The notes beneath the pieces were generated by a model that was not told the DNA's origin, did not search any database, and worked only from the letters and a program-made list of their open reading frames with translations. The translations under genes were made by a program, and so were the position numbers. From Pseudomonadota bacterium (GTDB lineage Bacteria > Pseudomonadota > Gammaproteobacteria > Burkholderiales > Methylophilaceae): 13,714 nt of DNA. Where the stretch lies: assembly GCA_029549705.1 (NCBI GenBank), contig JAKPIR010000342.1:1-13714 (forward strand). Direction: 5' to 3'. Shown piece by piece: positions 1-6,918 of the stretch (the first letter of the stretch is position 1; each line of letters starts with the position of its first letter).

Positions 1-519
1 CACTTCACCCACACCGTTGATGTTTTCCAATTTCTTTTTAATGACATTTTGTGCGTATAGATTTAATTGCTGCACCGTGCGGTCGCCATGCAGTGCCAGC
101 CACATGATGGGCTGCGCATTGGTCTCCAGCTTTTGCACAACTGGCGGGTCCGCGTTATCGGGTAATCGGCGCAAGGTTTGGTTTACCTTTGACTGCACCT
201 CGTTAAACGCCACATCAATATTTTTCTCTAAGGCAAAAGTAATGGTGACGTTTGAAAAACCAGGCGAAGAAGTAGATTGAATATGTTCAATGCCGGGTGT
301 GGTGTTGACGGCTGATTCAATTAAATTGGTGACGCTGGTGTCCATAATTTCAGGGTTTGCGCCGCGCAAAGTGGTGCTGACTGAAATGACGGGTAACTCA
401 ACATTGGGCATGCGGTCAATGCCAATGCGGCCATAAGCAATCAGGCCAAACAGCACCAATAGACCTGAAATCATCCACGCAAGCACGTGGCGCTTAATCG
501 ATAGCTCTGGTAGCGTCAC
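1..519 (-). CDS. RND efflux pump permease, N-terminal 173 residues (cut by window edge)
   Basis: This is the start of an inner-membrane proton-driven RND (HAE1/AcrB-like) transporter that would work with the adjacent adaptor protein and an outer-membrane channel to export drugs or other small hydrophobic molecules. The start is GTG at 519-517, and the protein begins MTLPELSIKRHVLAWM. The first membrane helix spans about residues 12-30 and is followed by the conserved GRIGIDRMPNVELP segment (30-43), where the porter domain begins. The segments around 59-75 (MDTSVTNLIESAV) and 104-124 (the VQSKVNQTLRRLPDNADPP area) are typical of the family. The adaptor stop codon lies 1 bp upstream, and a weak GGAA ribosome site sits about 9 nt before the GTG. 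In this frame the next stop upstream is at 579-577, with no better start between. The rest of the gene (family members run about 1000-1050 residues) is outside the window, so the substrate cannot be judged. Confidence 0.93.
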   Translation of the reverse strand, partial: MTLPELSIKRHVLAWMISGLLVLFGLIAYGRIGIDRMPNVELPVISVSTTLRGANPEIMDTSVTNLIESAVNTTPGIEHIQSTSSPGFSNVTITFALEKNIDVAFNEVQSKVNQTLRRLPDNADPPVVQKLETNAQPIMWLALHGDRTVQQLNLYAQNVIKKKLENINGVGEV

Positions 520-520
520 G

Positions 521-1612
521 TTAAATTTTTCCAGCTGTTGAGATTGTGGTAGGAACTTTAACAGGCGTCTTGTCAGTTAAATACGCAGCACCATCCACCG
601 CCACTTTTGCGCCGGCTTCAAGGCCATCAGTCACTTCCACCATGCCAGACTTGCGTTCACCCGTTTGAATAATGCGTTGATGCGCAGTGTTATTTTCAAT
701 GACATACACCACTTCACCTGCTGGGCGCAGTACCACGCTTTGTTCTGGCACCATCAAAACACCATCTTTTTGGTTCAAGGTTAGCTCTGCATTGATGCTC
801 GCACCTGCTTGCCAGCCAGGTGTGTAATCTACATCTGCAATCACATCTACCGAGCGATTATCCACCATGATGAGCGGTTTAATTTCTTTTACCACGGTAT
901 TCACGATGGTACCGGAAGTCGGCGTGCTCAATGTAATGGGCTGACCAGGCTTGATTTTGACCGCGATATTTTCAGGAAAAGGAATATGTGCGCGTAATTT
1001 CTGGTTGCCAATAATTTGCACAATCGGGTCGCCCGCCCGCACATATTCGCCAGAGTCCACGATTTTCTTTTCTACTTTGCCATCAGCAGGTGAAAAAATA
1101 CGTGTTTTCGCGTTGTTGCTACTGGCGCTTGCCACGCGAATTTTAGCCGCTTGCAACTGCTGTTTTAGGGCGTTTTGCTGGGCTGAGGCATCATCCAGCG
1201 CATTTTTAGAAATAAAGTTTTTATCTACCAACGCTTGGTTGCGCGCCACGGTGCGCTCTTGATTGGCAAGTAACACTTCAATTCTGGCCACTTCGGCTTG
1301 TGCTTCTTGGCGTGCCAAGCCAGAATCGGTGGCATCCAGCAGGGCAATCAGCTGGCCTTTTTTAACGGTTTGACCAACGCTTACATCCACTTTAATGACA
1401 CGTGCAGCAATTTCAGAAGTCACGGTGGGGTCCACCAATCCTTCTAAAGTGCCAACAGCCTCTTCAGTAATGGCAAGCGTCTGTGTTAGAACTTGCGACG
1501 TGGTGATGACGGGCGGGCTGCGCACGGGTTTTTCTTCGGCAGTTTTAGGTTTATTGCAAGAAGCGAGTATCGTTACTACAGCCAACAAGATAAACGTACG
1601 GTAGTTTTTCAT
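521..1612 (-). CDS. RND efflux periplasmic adaptor lipoprotein (membrane fusion protein)
   Basis: This is the adaptor subunit that bridges an RND permease and an outer-membrane channel across the periplasm. I place the start at the ATG at 1612 (363 residues). From there the protein opens with a classic lipoprotein signal: MKNYR, a hydrophobic stretch 7-18, and the lipobox LASC with the acylated cysteine at residue 19. A TTG at 1651 would extend the frame, but it overlaps ampD and buries the signal. The first half-lipoyl segment is around residues 66-92, ending in VGQTVKKGQLIALLD. An alpha-helical hairpin rich in Ala/Gln runs about 98-162. The second lipoyl half follows at about 172-200 (FSPADGKV, then GEYVRAGDPIVQI), then beta-barrel and membrane-proximal domains; VPEQSVV is at 288-294. 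The gene sits 5 bp after ampD and 1 bp before the permease, so it is probably co-transcribed with both. No clear Shine-Dalgarno is visible, so translation may be coupled to ampD. Family certain, substrate unknown. Confidence 0.93.
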   Translation of the reverse strand: MKNYRTFILLAVVTILASCNKPKTAEEKPVRSPPVITTSQVLTQTLAITEEAVGTLEGLVDPTVTSEIAARVIKVDVSVGQTVKKGQLIALLDATDSGLARQEAQAEVARIEVLLANQERTVARNQALVDKNFISKNALDDASAQQNALKQQLQAAKIRVASASSNNAKTRIFSPADGKVEKKIVDSGEYVRAGDPIVQIIGNQKLRAHIPFPENIAVKIKPGQPITLSTPTSGTIVNTVVKEIKPLIMVDNRSVDVIADVDYTPGWQAGASINAELTLNQKDGVLMVPEQSVVLRPAGEVVYVIENNTAHQRIIQTGERKSGMVEVTDGLEAGAKVAVDGAAYLTDKTPVKVPTTISTAGKI

Positions 1613-1617
1613 TTTTT

Positions 1618-2178
1618 TTAACTTTGAGTGGGGTGATGCAATTTTAACCAATCAAAATAAGGGCCAGGGTCCGTTTTTCGATTAGGGGCAATATCAGAGT
1701 GCCCGACAATCGCCTGTATGGGGTAGATTTTCGTGAGCGCTGCAATTAATTCATTCAGTGTATTGTACTGCACGTTTTCAAACGGTTCAAAGTCAGAACC
1801 TTCTAATTCAATTCCGACCGAAAAATCGTTACAACGTTCCCGACCTTGCCAATTTGATATACCGGCGTGCCAAGCGCGCGCCAAACAAGACACAAACTGA
1901 ATGAGGTGACCATCACGCCGAATCAAAAAATGTGCAGAAACTTTTTGCGTATAGATTTCAGCATAGTATGGGTGTTCATTCGGGTTTAGCTGGTTGGTAA
2001 ATAGCTCGATAATGCCATTACTGCCATATTGCTGGGGTGGCAGGCTGATATTGTGAATGACAATCAGCGATATTTCATGGTTTGACCGCACATCAAAATT
2101 GGGGGAAGGGATATAAACCCCGCGATTTGCAAAACCTGCCTGGCTGATAGAAATGGCTGAAGATTCTTGAAAGTGCAT
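1618..2178 (-). CDS. ampD: 1,6-anhydro-N-acetylmuramyl-L-alanine amidase AmpD
   Basis: This is a cytoplasmic zinc amidase that cleaves the stem peptide from anhydro-muropeptides during peptidoglycan recycling. By keeping those molecules low, it indirectly silences AmpR-type beta-lactamase induction where that regulator exists. The 186-residue length matches the family. The expected zinc ligands are visible: His42 in IVIHNISLPP, His160 in IVGHSDIAPNRKTDPGP, and Asp170. Lys168 and Glu124 (in VGIELEG) sit where the catalytic residues lie in characterised AmpD. SAHFLIRRDG (81-90) and RAWHAGIS (101-108) are further family hallmarks. There is no signal peptide, as expected for AmpD rather than AmiD. 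The ATG at 2178 is the natural start, but the only Shine-Dalgarno-like AGGAG lies about 21 nt upstream, which is unusually far. Immediately downstream are the adaptor and permease genes of an RND pump. Confidence 0.95.
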   Translation of the reverse strand: MHFQESSAISISQAGFANRGVYIPSPNFDVRSNHEISLIVIHNISLPPQQYGSNGIIELFTNQLNPNEHPYYAEIYTQKVSAHFLIRRDGHLIQFVSCLARAWHAGISNWQGRERCNDFSVGIELEGSDFEPFENVQYNTLNELIAALTKIYPIQAIVGHSDIAPNRKTDPGPYFDWLKLHHPTQS

Positions 2179-2188
2179 AGTTGCGATA

Positions 2189-2197
2189 ATTCTAGCA
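2189..2197 (-). promoter_or_regulatory. Possible extended -10 promoter for ampD
   Basis: The minus strand reads TGCTAGAAT here, which fits an extended -10 element (TGn plus a five-of-six match to TATAAT). No convincing -35 hexamer lies 16-18 bp upstream. Transcription would begin at about 2182, only about 4 nt before the ampD ATG, so the mRNA would be almost leaderless. This is a motif match only. Confidence 0.3.
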
Positions 2198-2243
2198 AAC
2201 TCCTGTAAAATACGCGTGTTAATAACATAGCTAAAGGCAATCT

Positions 2244-3248
2244 ATGGTTTTCGCGACATTATTTTTAATGCTCATTGTAATTCTAATCGCAGCAGAAGTG
2301 TTTACCAATGCACTTGAGCATTTAGGTGAAAAATTAGGCATTTCAGAAGGCGTAACGGGTTCGCTGTTTGCCGCCGTAGGTACCGCACTGCCAGAAACCA
2401 TGGTGCCGCTATTGGCGTTATTGGCGGGTACATCTAGCGTTGCGGTTAATGAAGAAATTGGGGTTGGAGCTATTTTGGGTGCGCCACTCATGTTAGCGAC
2501 ACTGTCTATCTTTTTGATGGCGGCCTCGGTTTGGAAGCGACGTACGTCAATCGGCCATCTTCGCCCCGAAAAAACTGGCTTACTGCGCGATTTAAATTTT
2601 TTTATTGCCGCTTTTGCCTTTGCAACCTTGGCGATGTTTGTGCCGCATCAGCACATCGTGGTGCGCTACGCGCTCGGTTTTGGCATGGTGATGATTTATT
2701 TTGTGTATGTCATGCTGACTCTGCGCGCATCCAAAGATTTGGTTGAGGACGGCCACGCCACCGAAGCCGATAGCGATATGTTTTTATGCAAATTAGGCCT
2801 GCCGAACAATATGGCCGTTATCATTGTGCAACTGGTGCTGGGTTTGGCATTGCTGGTTGCAGGCGCCAAAGGCTTTATTCACGGCGTTGAAGAAGCCGCC
2901 ACTATATTGGGTATTTCGGCTTTGCTATTATCATTATTGATTATCCCAATTGCCACAGAGTTACCTGAAAAAGTGAATAGCATTTTATGGATACGCAAAG
3001 GCAAAGATACGCTGGCGTTTGGTAATATTACTGGCGCGATGGTGTTTCAAGGCACTTTATTGCCAGCCATCGGTATTATGCTTACGCCTTGGGAGCCACG
3101 CAAAGAAGTGCTGGCAGGGGTCATTATTACCATGATTGCCGCCATTTGGTTACGGGTGATGGCAACACGTGAGGGCGGTTTGCGGGTTTGGCACATCGGC
3201 TTTAACGGGCTGCTTTACTTGACGTATCTGGCGATTGTTTTAGTGTAG
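2244..3248 (+). CDS. CaCA-family cation exchanger (sodium/calcium antiporter-like) membrane protein
   Basis: This 334-residue multi-pass inner-membrane protein has about 10 hydrophobic segments and the internal duplication typical of the calcium/cation antiporter superfamily. The first alpha repeat spans about residues 34-92 and contains VGTALPE (45-51). The second spans about 213-280 and contains IATELPE (236-242) and GNITGAMVFQ (260-269). The Glu in each LPE motif corresponds to the cation-binding acidic residue of the family. Between the repeats lies a hydrophilic loop (about 161-187). Both repeats depart from the usual GSN-type second motif (ILGAPLML and ITGAMVFQ instead), so the transported ion is uncertain. 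The ATG at 2244 has an AAAGG ribosome site at 2233-2237 with 6-nt spacing, which fixes the start. The gene is monocistronic: divergent from ampD and followed by a strong terminator. Family assignment is firm, function is inferred. Confidence 0.85.
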   Translation: MVFATLFLMLIVILIAAEVFTNALEHLGEKLGISEGVTGSLFAAVGTALPETMVPLLALLAGTSSVAVNEEIGVGAILGAPLMLATLSIFLMAASVWKRRTSIGHLRPEKTGLLRDLNFFIAAFAFATLAMFVPHQHIVVRYALGFGMVMIYFVYVMLTLRASKDLVEDGHATEADSDMFLCKLGLPNNMAVIIVQLVLGLALLVAGAKGFIHGVEEAATILGISALLLSLLIIPIATELPEKVNSILWIRKGKDTLAFGNITGAMVFQGTLLPAIGIMLTPWEPRKEVLAGVIITMIAAIWLRVMATREGGLRVWHIGFNGLLYLTYLAIVLV

Positions 3249-3304
3249 TTGAGCGGTGTTATTCATTCGCTAAAATCATAGCATTTATAACGCAACCTTT
3301 TTTG

Positions 3305-3352
3305 ATGCCCTGAGAGCCTTATAAACAAAGGCTATCAGGGCATAAATTTTTT
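3305..3352 (+). terminator. Rho-independent terminator of the cation exchanger gene
   Basis: A 16-nt arm at 3305-3320 (ATGCCCTGAGAGCCTT) pairs with 3328-3343 with a single G-A mismatch around a 7-nt loop. It is followed by AAA and then six T residues (3347-3352). The T run is only on the plus-strand side, so the element serves the exchanger gene, whose stop is about 57 bp upstream, rather than the convergent pilR. Confidence 0.88.
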
Positions 3353-3365
3353 CTCGGCGCTATTT

Positions 3366-3422
3366 TGCTTAAAATTTAAGCAGTTTTTAGCCTAAATTTT
3401 GATTTAAAAAGTTCGGGCTAAA
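3366..3422. repeat. AT-rich inverted repeats between convergent genes
   Basis: Two small palindromic structures lie between the exchanger terminator and the end of pilR. TGCTTAAA/TTTAAGCA (3366-3382) is followed on the plus strand by GTTTTT. TTTAGCC (3386-3392) pairs with GGCTAAA (3416-3422) around a 23-nt AT-rich loop. Either could help end transcription, but neither is GC-rich, and the minus-strand hairpin is followed by A residues rather than U, so a pilR terminator is not demonstrated. Confidence 0.35.
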
Positions 3423-3427
3423 CCAGT

Positions 3428-4849
3428 TTACTCTTCAGCTTCTAATTCATCTTCCAGCGCTGTTTCGGCCTCTTTTGAAAGCCCCAATTTCACCAAACGG
3501 TAACGCAAGGTACGAAAGCTCACCCCCAGTAATTTTGCCGCTGCCGTTTTGTTTTGATTGGTTTTTTCGAGCGCCTGCAAAATAGCACGTTTTTCCACTT
3601 CTTCAAGATACTCGGGCAACTTCACGTCAGGTGAGATATTCGGGTTGGTCGAAGGCAATTTATGAAACTCATCACGTGGCACTTTTCTGCGCTCGATACG
3701 AACTTCTTCATGGTGCATCAAGTCATCAATGGTGATGGTTTGCCCATCACACATGGCCAGCGCACGTTCAAGCATATTTTCTAACTCACGCACGTTGCCC
3801 GGAAAAGCCAGGTTTGAAATGTAATCTTGCGTGGATTGTTCAATTTTTGGCGCATCAATACCCAGGTTTTTGCAAAGTTTTTCAAGCAATAAATTCGCCA
3901 ATTGTGGAATATCCGCAGGCCGATCGCGCAACGCAGGCATTTTGAGCTGAATCACATTCAGGCGGTAATATAAATCTTGCCTGAATTGACCGGCTTCCAT
4001 CATCTCGACCAAGTTTTTGTGTGTGGCGCTGATAATGCGCACATCTACGGCTTCTTCAGCGGTGCCGCCCACCATACGCACTTTCTTTTCCTGAATGGCG
4101 CGTAACAATTTCACTTGCATGGGCAATGGCAGATCTGCAACTTCATCTAAAAACAGTGTGCCGCCATTTGCTGCCTGAAACATGCCTTCTTTATCTTGGT
4201 TTGCGCCAGTAAATGCGCCTTTTTTATAACCAAAAAATTCGCTTTCCATCAAGTTTTCAGGAATCGCCCCGCAGTTCACCGCAATAAAAGCACCTTCAGC
4301 CCGCGCGCTGTTTTTATGAATGAGCTTAGCTGCAAGCTCTTTACCGCTCCCTGATTCACCACTGATGTATACAGGCGCCTGGCTACGTGAAAGTTTCGCA
4401 ATCATGTGACGCACATGCGTCATGGGCTCAGAATCGCCAATCATTTCTAGCGTGTCAGAAGGTGCGTGGCTAATCTGTGGGGTGAGTTTGAGTGCAAATT
4501 CAATGACCGGACGCAGTTGTTTAAGTGAGAGCGGTTTGCTTAAATAATCAAACGCGCCGGCCTTGAGCGCAGCCACAGCGTTGTCAGCACTTGCATGCGC
4601 AGTAATTACCGCAACGGGCAAGCCGGCATGATATTCATTGATATATTGCACCAGTTCAAGCCCGGTGCCATCGCCCATTTGCATATCGGTTAGGCAGAGC
4701 GAGTAAGGGCGCTGCGAGAGTAATGCCTTTGCTTCTTCTAGACCGTTGGCGCTATAAGTGTCAATATCCATGCGCTCGAGTGTCATCATGAGCAGTTCAC
4801 GAATATCAGATTCGTCATCAACAATGAGGCAAGTGTGTTTTTGAGTCAT
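3428..4849 (-). CDS. pilR: Sigma-54-dependent response regulator PilR
   Basis: This is a cytoplasmic NtrC-class activator that, when phosphorylated by PilS, drives sigma-54 promoters; in known systems the target is the type IV pilin gene pilA. The 473 residues show all three domains. The receiver (about 5-120) has the acidic pair D11/D12, phospho-acceptor D55 (LCLTDMQ) and conserved K105. The AAA+ domain (about 138-370) has Walker A GESGSGKE (164-171), the sigma-54-contacting loop GAFTGA (211-216) and Walker B LFLDEV (232-237). A Fis-type helix-turn-helix (about 430-455) contains NKTAAAKLLGVSFRTLRYRL. The start ATG at 4849 lies 61 bp after the pilS stop, with AAGG about 11 nt upstream of it. 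A 6-bp-arm palindrome (4865-4878) lies in that gap. No pilA or other pilus gene is in the window, so the target is inferred from the family and from the PilS neighbour. Confidence 0.93.
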   Translation of the reverse strand: MTQKHTCLIVDDESDIRELLMMTLERMDIDTYSANGLEEAKALLSQRPYSLCLTDMQMGDGTGLELVQYINEYHAGLPVAVITAHASADNAVAALKAGAFDYLSKPLSLKQLRPVIEFALKLTPQISHAPSDTLEMIGDSEPMTHVRHMIAKLSRSQAPVYISGESGSGKELAAKLIHKNSARAEGAFIAVNCGAIPENLMESEFFGYKKGAFTGANQDKEGMFQAANGGTLFLDEVADLPLPMQVKLLRAIQEKKVRMVGGTAEEAVDVRIISATHKNLVEMMEAGQFRQDLYYRLNVIQLKMPALRDRPADIPQLANLLLEKLCKNLGIDAPKIEQSTQDYISNLAFPGNVRELENMLERALAMCDGQTITIDDLMHHEEVRIERRKVPRDEFHKLPSTNPNISPDVKLPEYLEEVEKRAILQALEKTNQNKTAAAKLLGVSFRTLRYRLVKLGLSKEAETALEDELEAEE

Positions 4850-4910
4850 GCGCTATTATGCCTTGTTTTAAATAAAACTTAAAAATGAAAAGCGTTAACC
4901 TAAATACTAG

Positions 4911-6527
4911 TCAAATGGCACTTTTCAATTGAATTAAAAATAAACTGCCTTGCGGAACAGCCTGATATTTAAGTTGCGCACCGTTGGCCTCTGCCAGTTC
5001 GCGCGAAATATAAAGCCCCAAACCGTTACCTGATGCTTTGGTTGTAAAAAATGGCTCAAATAAGCGTGGTAAATCTTGTTCTGAAATACCACTGCCATCG
5101 TCAGTGATTTGAATATTAATGCCAGATTTACCGACGCCCACACAACCAAGAGATAAGCTACCCACCTGCTTTTGGCTGTGCTGCCAGCCATTTTTGCAAA
5201 GATTCCACAATATTTGCGTTAAATGGCGGCGGTCAAAAGTCACGTGATATTCACCAAGGGTTGGTTCCAGCAAAAAGTGCATGGTTGATATGTTTTCAAT
5301 CGCGCAAAATTGGCTATAAAAATCCTTCAAAAATGTACCCAATTCGATGTCTACTTGATGGGTGCGATCGCGCCGATTGAGTTCGAGTACATCTTTAATA
5401 ATTTGGTCGATACGCCCGATATTGTCTTCAACAATTTGCAACACACGGGTGGTTGAAGGCGAGTTTTCATCTTCTTGCAACAGTTGATTGGCATGGCTAA
5501 TGGCGCTTAATGGGTTACGGATTTCATGCGCAATATTAGCGGTTAATCGCCCCAGTGCAGCCAACTTGGTTTGCTGTGTCTTGGCCTGCAAAAGACTCCA
5601 ATCTTGAATAAAAATTACTGCACCCAAATCGCGCTGTTGGCTGATTGGCATGAATCGCAGTTTGAGTTCGCGGTTGCTAATGCTTACAATCGTCTCACTA
5701 CTTGCGCCAATAATGTGCGCCCAATGGTGAAAAGCCGTAGCAATTTCTGGTGCATCTTGGTTAAGAGAAATGGCTTCTTTATTGTTGTTAGGTAAGCCAA
5801 GTAAAGATTCCGCTTGTAAATTATGGTGGCGAATATCCAAATCTTCATTGACCACAATAACGCCATCCTGCATTTCTTGGGTGATGAGTGCATTCACTTG
5901 CGCTAAGTTTTTTAGGTCAATACCGCGTGATGAAGCCAGCGCTTCACTTTGTTGCATACGTTTGGCTAAACTATACGCCAGCCAGGCCGTTGCAAAGCAG
6001 CTCAGGCACAGCATTACGGTTTGCGTATAGCTACTGTTAGATAAATCTTTTACAACAATTTGGTAGCTTTGTTCAACAAGTAGGCAAATGCTTGCAACCG
6101 CCGCATAAAACAAAGCTAAGCGACCGGGGCTTACCAGACTGGCGGTGACGATGCTAATGATAAGTAACAACCCCAAGCCGCTTTGCGCACCGCCTGCTGC
6201 ATGCATAATGAGCGTAATGAACAAAATATCGACCAACACTTGCATAGGCAGTAGATATTGGTGCGTAGCAAATTTGAGTCTGCTGATAAAGAGCGAGATG
6301 AGGCTGAATATAAAATAACTAACCGATAAATTAAAAAATAATGGGTCTGTATCTTTATTCCAGCCAATTTCCTTACTCATTAATAGGTAAAGACCGATAA
6401 AAATAAGGCTTAGAACAAGTCTGAAAATATTGAGAATATTGACGGCACGGACTTGTAACGGCAGCTCATGTTGTTTTGCAACAGTTTGATTTAAATAAGA
6501 ACTCAGACTAAATTTAGAAATGCTCAT
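4911..6527 (-). CDS. pilS: Sensor histidine kinase PilS
   Basis: This is an inner-membrane histidine kinase that phosphorylates PilR. I take the start as the ATG at 6527 (538 residues, MSISKFSL...), because it overlaps the stop of the upstream gene as ATGA. The longer open frame from 6617 uses a non-ATG codon inside that gene. Six hydrophobic segments (about 32-50, 64-82, 92-112, 117-133, 138-156, 168-187) match the six-helix PilS sensor. A PAS-like domain (about 205-310) comes next. The kinase core carries the phosphorylated His334 in NIAHEIRNPL, an N box (NLCKNGWQHS, 442-451), G1 DDGSGI (476-481), an F box FEPFFTTK (490-497) and G2 GNGLGL (500-505). Everything needed for catalysis is present. 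It is translated between the PP0621-like gene and pilR, so the three likely share a transcript. Confidence 0.93.
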   Translation of the reverse strand: MSISKFSLSSYLNQTVAKQHELPLQVRAVNILNIFRLVLSLIFIGLYLLMSKEIGWNKDTDPLFFNLSVSYFIFSLISLFISRLKFATHQYLLPMQVLVDILFITLIMHAAGGAQSGLGLLLIISIVTASLVSPGRLALFYAAVASICLLVEQSYQIVVKDLSNSSYTQTVMLCLSCFATAWLAYSLAKRMQQSEALASSRGIDLKNLAQVNALITQEMQDGVIVVNEDLDIRHHNLQAESLLGLPNNNKEAISLNQDAPEIATAFHHWAHIIGASSETIVSISNRELKLRFMPISQQRDLGAVIFIQDWSLLQAKTQQTKLAALGRLTANIAHEIRNPLSAISHANQLLQEDENSPSTTRVLQIVEDNIGRIDQIIKDVLELNRRDRTHQVDIELGTFLKDFYSQFCAIENISTMHFLLEPTLGEYHVTFDRRHLTQILWNLCKNGWQHSQKQVGSLSLGCVGVGKSGINIQITDDGSGISEQDLPRLFEPFFTTKASGNGLGLYISRELAEANGAQLKYQAVPQGSLFLIQLKSAI

Positions 6528-6772
6528 ATTTTGGGAATGTGATTTTTGCTGCAATATATTTTGCCATCGACTAAAAAAGCCTCTGACCTTGGCAGATGTA
6601 CTGCACAATGGGCGCACTGCACCATGTCTTCAACTTTTTCTGAAGTATGATTGCTTGCAGTTTCGTTTTGATTTTGAGTATCAGCTGCGCTGGATTTAGA
6701 TGAACGGATATAGCGTTTCACCCAATAAAAAACGAGCCAAATCATCAGTCCTAAAAAAATCAGTCGCCACAT
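6524..6772 (-). CDS. PP0621-like small membrane protein with zinc-finger-like C-terminus
   Basis: This 82-residue protein has an N-terminal membrane helix (about residues 3-18), a Lys/Arg-rich turn, a Ser/Thr/Asn/Gln-rich linker (about 23-48) and a compact C-terminal module. Cys53, Cys56, Cys74 and His78 in that module are spaced like a small zinc-binding knuckle (CAHC ... YCSKNH). I recognise the architecture as the PP0621 family often found just upstream of pilS in betaproteobacteria; its role is not established. The basic residues after the helix suggest that the C-terminus faces the cytoplasm. The gene overlaps pilS by 4 bp (ATGA), which implies translational coupling. No good Shine-Dalgarno precedes the ATG at 6772. 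A link to PilS signalling is inference from the conserved position. Confidence 0.82.
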   Translation of the reverse strand: MWRLIFLGLMIWLVFYWVKRYIRSSKSSAADTQNQNETASNHTSEKVEDMVQCAHCAVHLPRSEAFLVDGKIYCSKNHIPKI

Positions 6773-6802
6773 GGGTTATACTTTGCTAGTTGAATTGGTA
6801 TG

Positions 6803-6830
6803 ATTGTAACTAAAGCGTCGCTTAGTGCAA
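6803..6830 (-). promoter_or_regulatory. Candidate promoter for the PP0621-pilS-pilR operon
   Basis: The minus strand carries TTGCAC (6830-6825) and TACAAT (6808-6803), separated by 16 bp. The -10 is a five-of-six match and the -35 is weak. The predicted start at about 6796 would leave a leader of about 24 nt before the ATG at 6772. A small AAGCG/CGCTT palindrome (6813-6823) lies in the spacer. Motif match only. Confidence 0.38.
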
Positions 6831-6840
6831 AATATAAACC

Positions 6841-6849
6841 TGATATACT
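6841..6849 (+). promoter_or_regulatory. Candidate extended -10 promoter for the sigma factor operon
   Basis: TGATATACT fits an extended -10 element (TGn plus a five-of-six -10). The region 16-17 bp upstream has no good -35, which extended -10 promoters can tolerate. Transcription from about 6856 would give a leader of about 63 nt. The element sits just upstream of, and back to back with, the candidate minus-strand promoter. Confidence 0.38.
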
Positions 6850-6918
6850 GCAATTGACGATGGATGTAAGGTAGTGAGACTTTGAAAATAATTGCAATAA
6901 GCATTAATCACCAACACT

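Noticed and set aside
1613..1651. N-terminal extension of the adaptor protein from a TTG at 1651
   Set aside because: It overlaps ampD and would move the lipoprotein signal away from the N-terminus; the ATG at 1612 fits better.
4865..4920. Internal promoter before pilR (TTGACT overlapping the pilS stop, then TTTCAT)
   Set aside because: The -10 is poor and the spacing is 18 bp; not strong enough to list as a feature, though the 61-bp gap leaves it possible.
6528..6617. N-terminal extension of PilS from a non-ATG codon at 6617
   Set aside because: It lies inside the upstream gene; the ATGA junction at 6524-6527 gives a normal PilS length.
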